This document shows, one piece after another, positions 63,872 to 64,000 of a stretch of DNA of 64,000 nt. Under the pieces are notes generated by a model. It was not told the origin of the DNA, made no database searches, and saw only the letters and a program-made list of their open reading frames with translations. Within the stretch, counting starts at the first letter, position 1. Each line of letters starts with the position of its first letter. Position numbers and translations under genes: made by a program. Source of the stretch: Rhodamnia argentea (lineage: Eukaryota > Streptophyta > Magnoliopsida > Myrtales > Myrtaceae); NCBI RefSeq assembly GCF_020921035.1, contig NC_063157.1, positions 7,843,501 to 7,907,500 on the forward strand. The letters are read 5' to 3'.

Positions 63872-64000
63872 ATGGCGCCCAAAGCAGAGAAGAAGCCCGC
63901 CGAGAAGAAGCCAGCAGAGGAGAAGAAATCCGCCGCCGTCGCCGAGAAGGCCCCGGCGGAGAAGAAGCCCAAGGCCGGCAAGAAGCTCCCCAAAGAGGCC
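63872..64000 (+). CDS. H2B: Histone H2B, copy 3 (partial, cut by window end)
   Basis: The first 43 codons are present ([19 protein letters not shown], then [13 protein letters not shown]...). The frame is open to the window edge, and the histone fold lies outside. The tail differs from copies 1 and 2 by small Ala/Val changes, and many codons differ silently. It is upstream of, and divergent from, the PPR gene, the same neighbour pair as recalled for Arabidopsis. Confidence 0.95.
   Translation, partial: MAPKAEKKPAEKKPAEEKKSAAVAEKAPAEKKPKAGKKLPKEA

Overview
The window is nuclear DNA of a flowering plant, very probably a eudicot. The evidence is AT-rich intergenic DNA, split genes with GT-AG introns, plant-specific protein families (RABE1 GTPase, P-type PPR protein, Tify-binding-domain protein, ALP1-like protein), plant H2B with an N-terminal [15 protein letters not shown] tail, and plant transposon relics. 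I cannot fix the species from sequence alone. All coordinates below were worked out by hand from reading frames and splice sites.

Layout. 1-3.4 kb: intergenic, with a tRNA-like sequence cut by the left edge and a 2 x 101 bp tandem repeat. 3.8-7.7 kb (+): two-exon ALP1/HARBI1-like domesticated transposase lacking one catalytic Asp. 9.3-13.2 kb (+): Tify-domain-binding-type protein whose start codon is the last three bases of its exon. 14.4-17.7 kb (-): eight-exon RABE1 (Rab8-type) GTPase. 18-24 kb: repeat-rich spacer. 24.2 kb (+): intronless histone H2B, followed at 25.7-27.2 kb by a dead copy of a small RRM gene. 30.4-36.8 kb (-): multi-exon pseudogene of a P-loop ATPase, lying between two 0.4-kb direct repeats (27.4 and 37.0 kb). 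38-39.3 kb: LTR-like remnant. 41.5 kb (+): second H2B, followed at 43.6-45.2 kb by the intact RRM gene. 52.7-54.0 kb (-): a second RRM gene with an organelle-type presequence and a GC-AG intron. 57.0-59.7 kb (-): intronless 905-residue PPR gene. 61.6-62.9 kb: Ty3/gypsy end fragment and a hAT-type MITE. 63.9 kb (+): third H2B, cut by the right edge.

How it fits together. The H2B-RRM block at 24-27 kb and 41-45 kb is a segmental duplication in which both H2B genes stayed intact and one RRM copy decayed. All three H2B promoters carry CCAAT and TATA boxes plus the plant histone type I element (ACGTCA hexamer joined to the GATCCGCG octamer). That element is perfect only in the third copy. From memory, the gene content (Tify-binding protein, RABE1, small RRM, PPR, H2B) recalls the duplicated Arabidopsis regions around At5g59830-At5g59910 and At3g46020-At3g46060, so the window is probably an old conserved neighbourhood expanded by local duplication and transposon insertion. 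I saw no evidence of a new multi-gene system. The most notable items are the graded histone promoters, the asymmetric decay of the duplicated pair, the catalytically altered transposase-derived gene and the readable PPR code.
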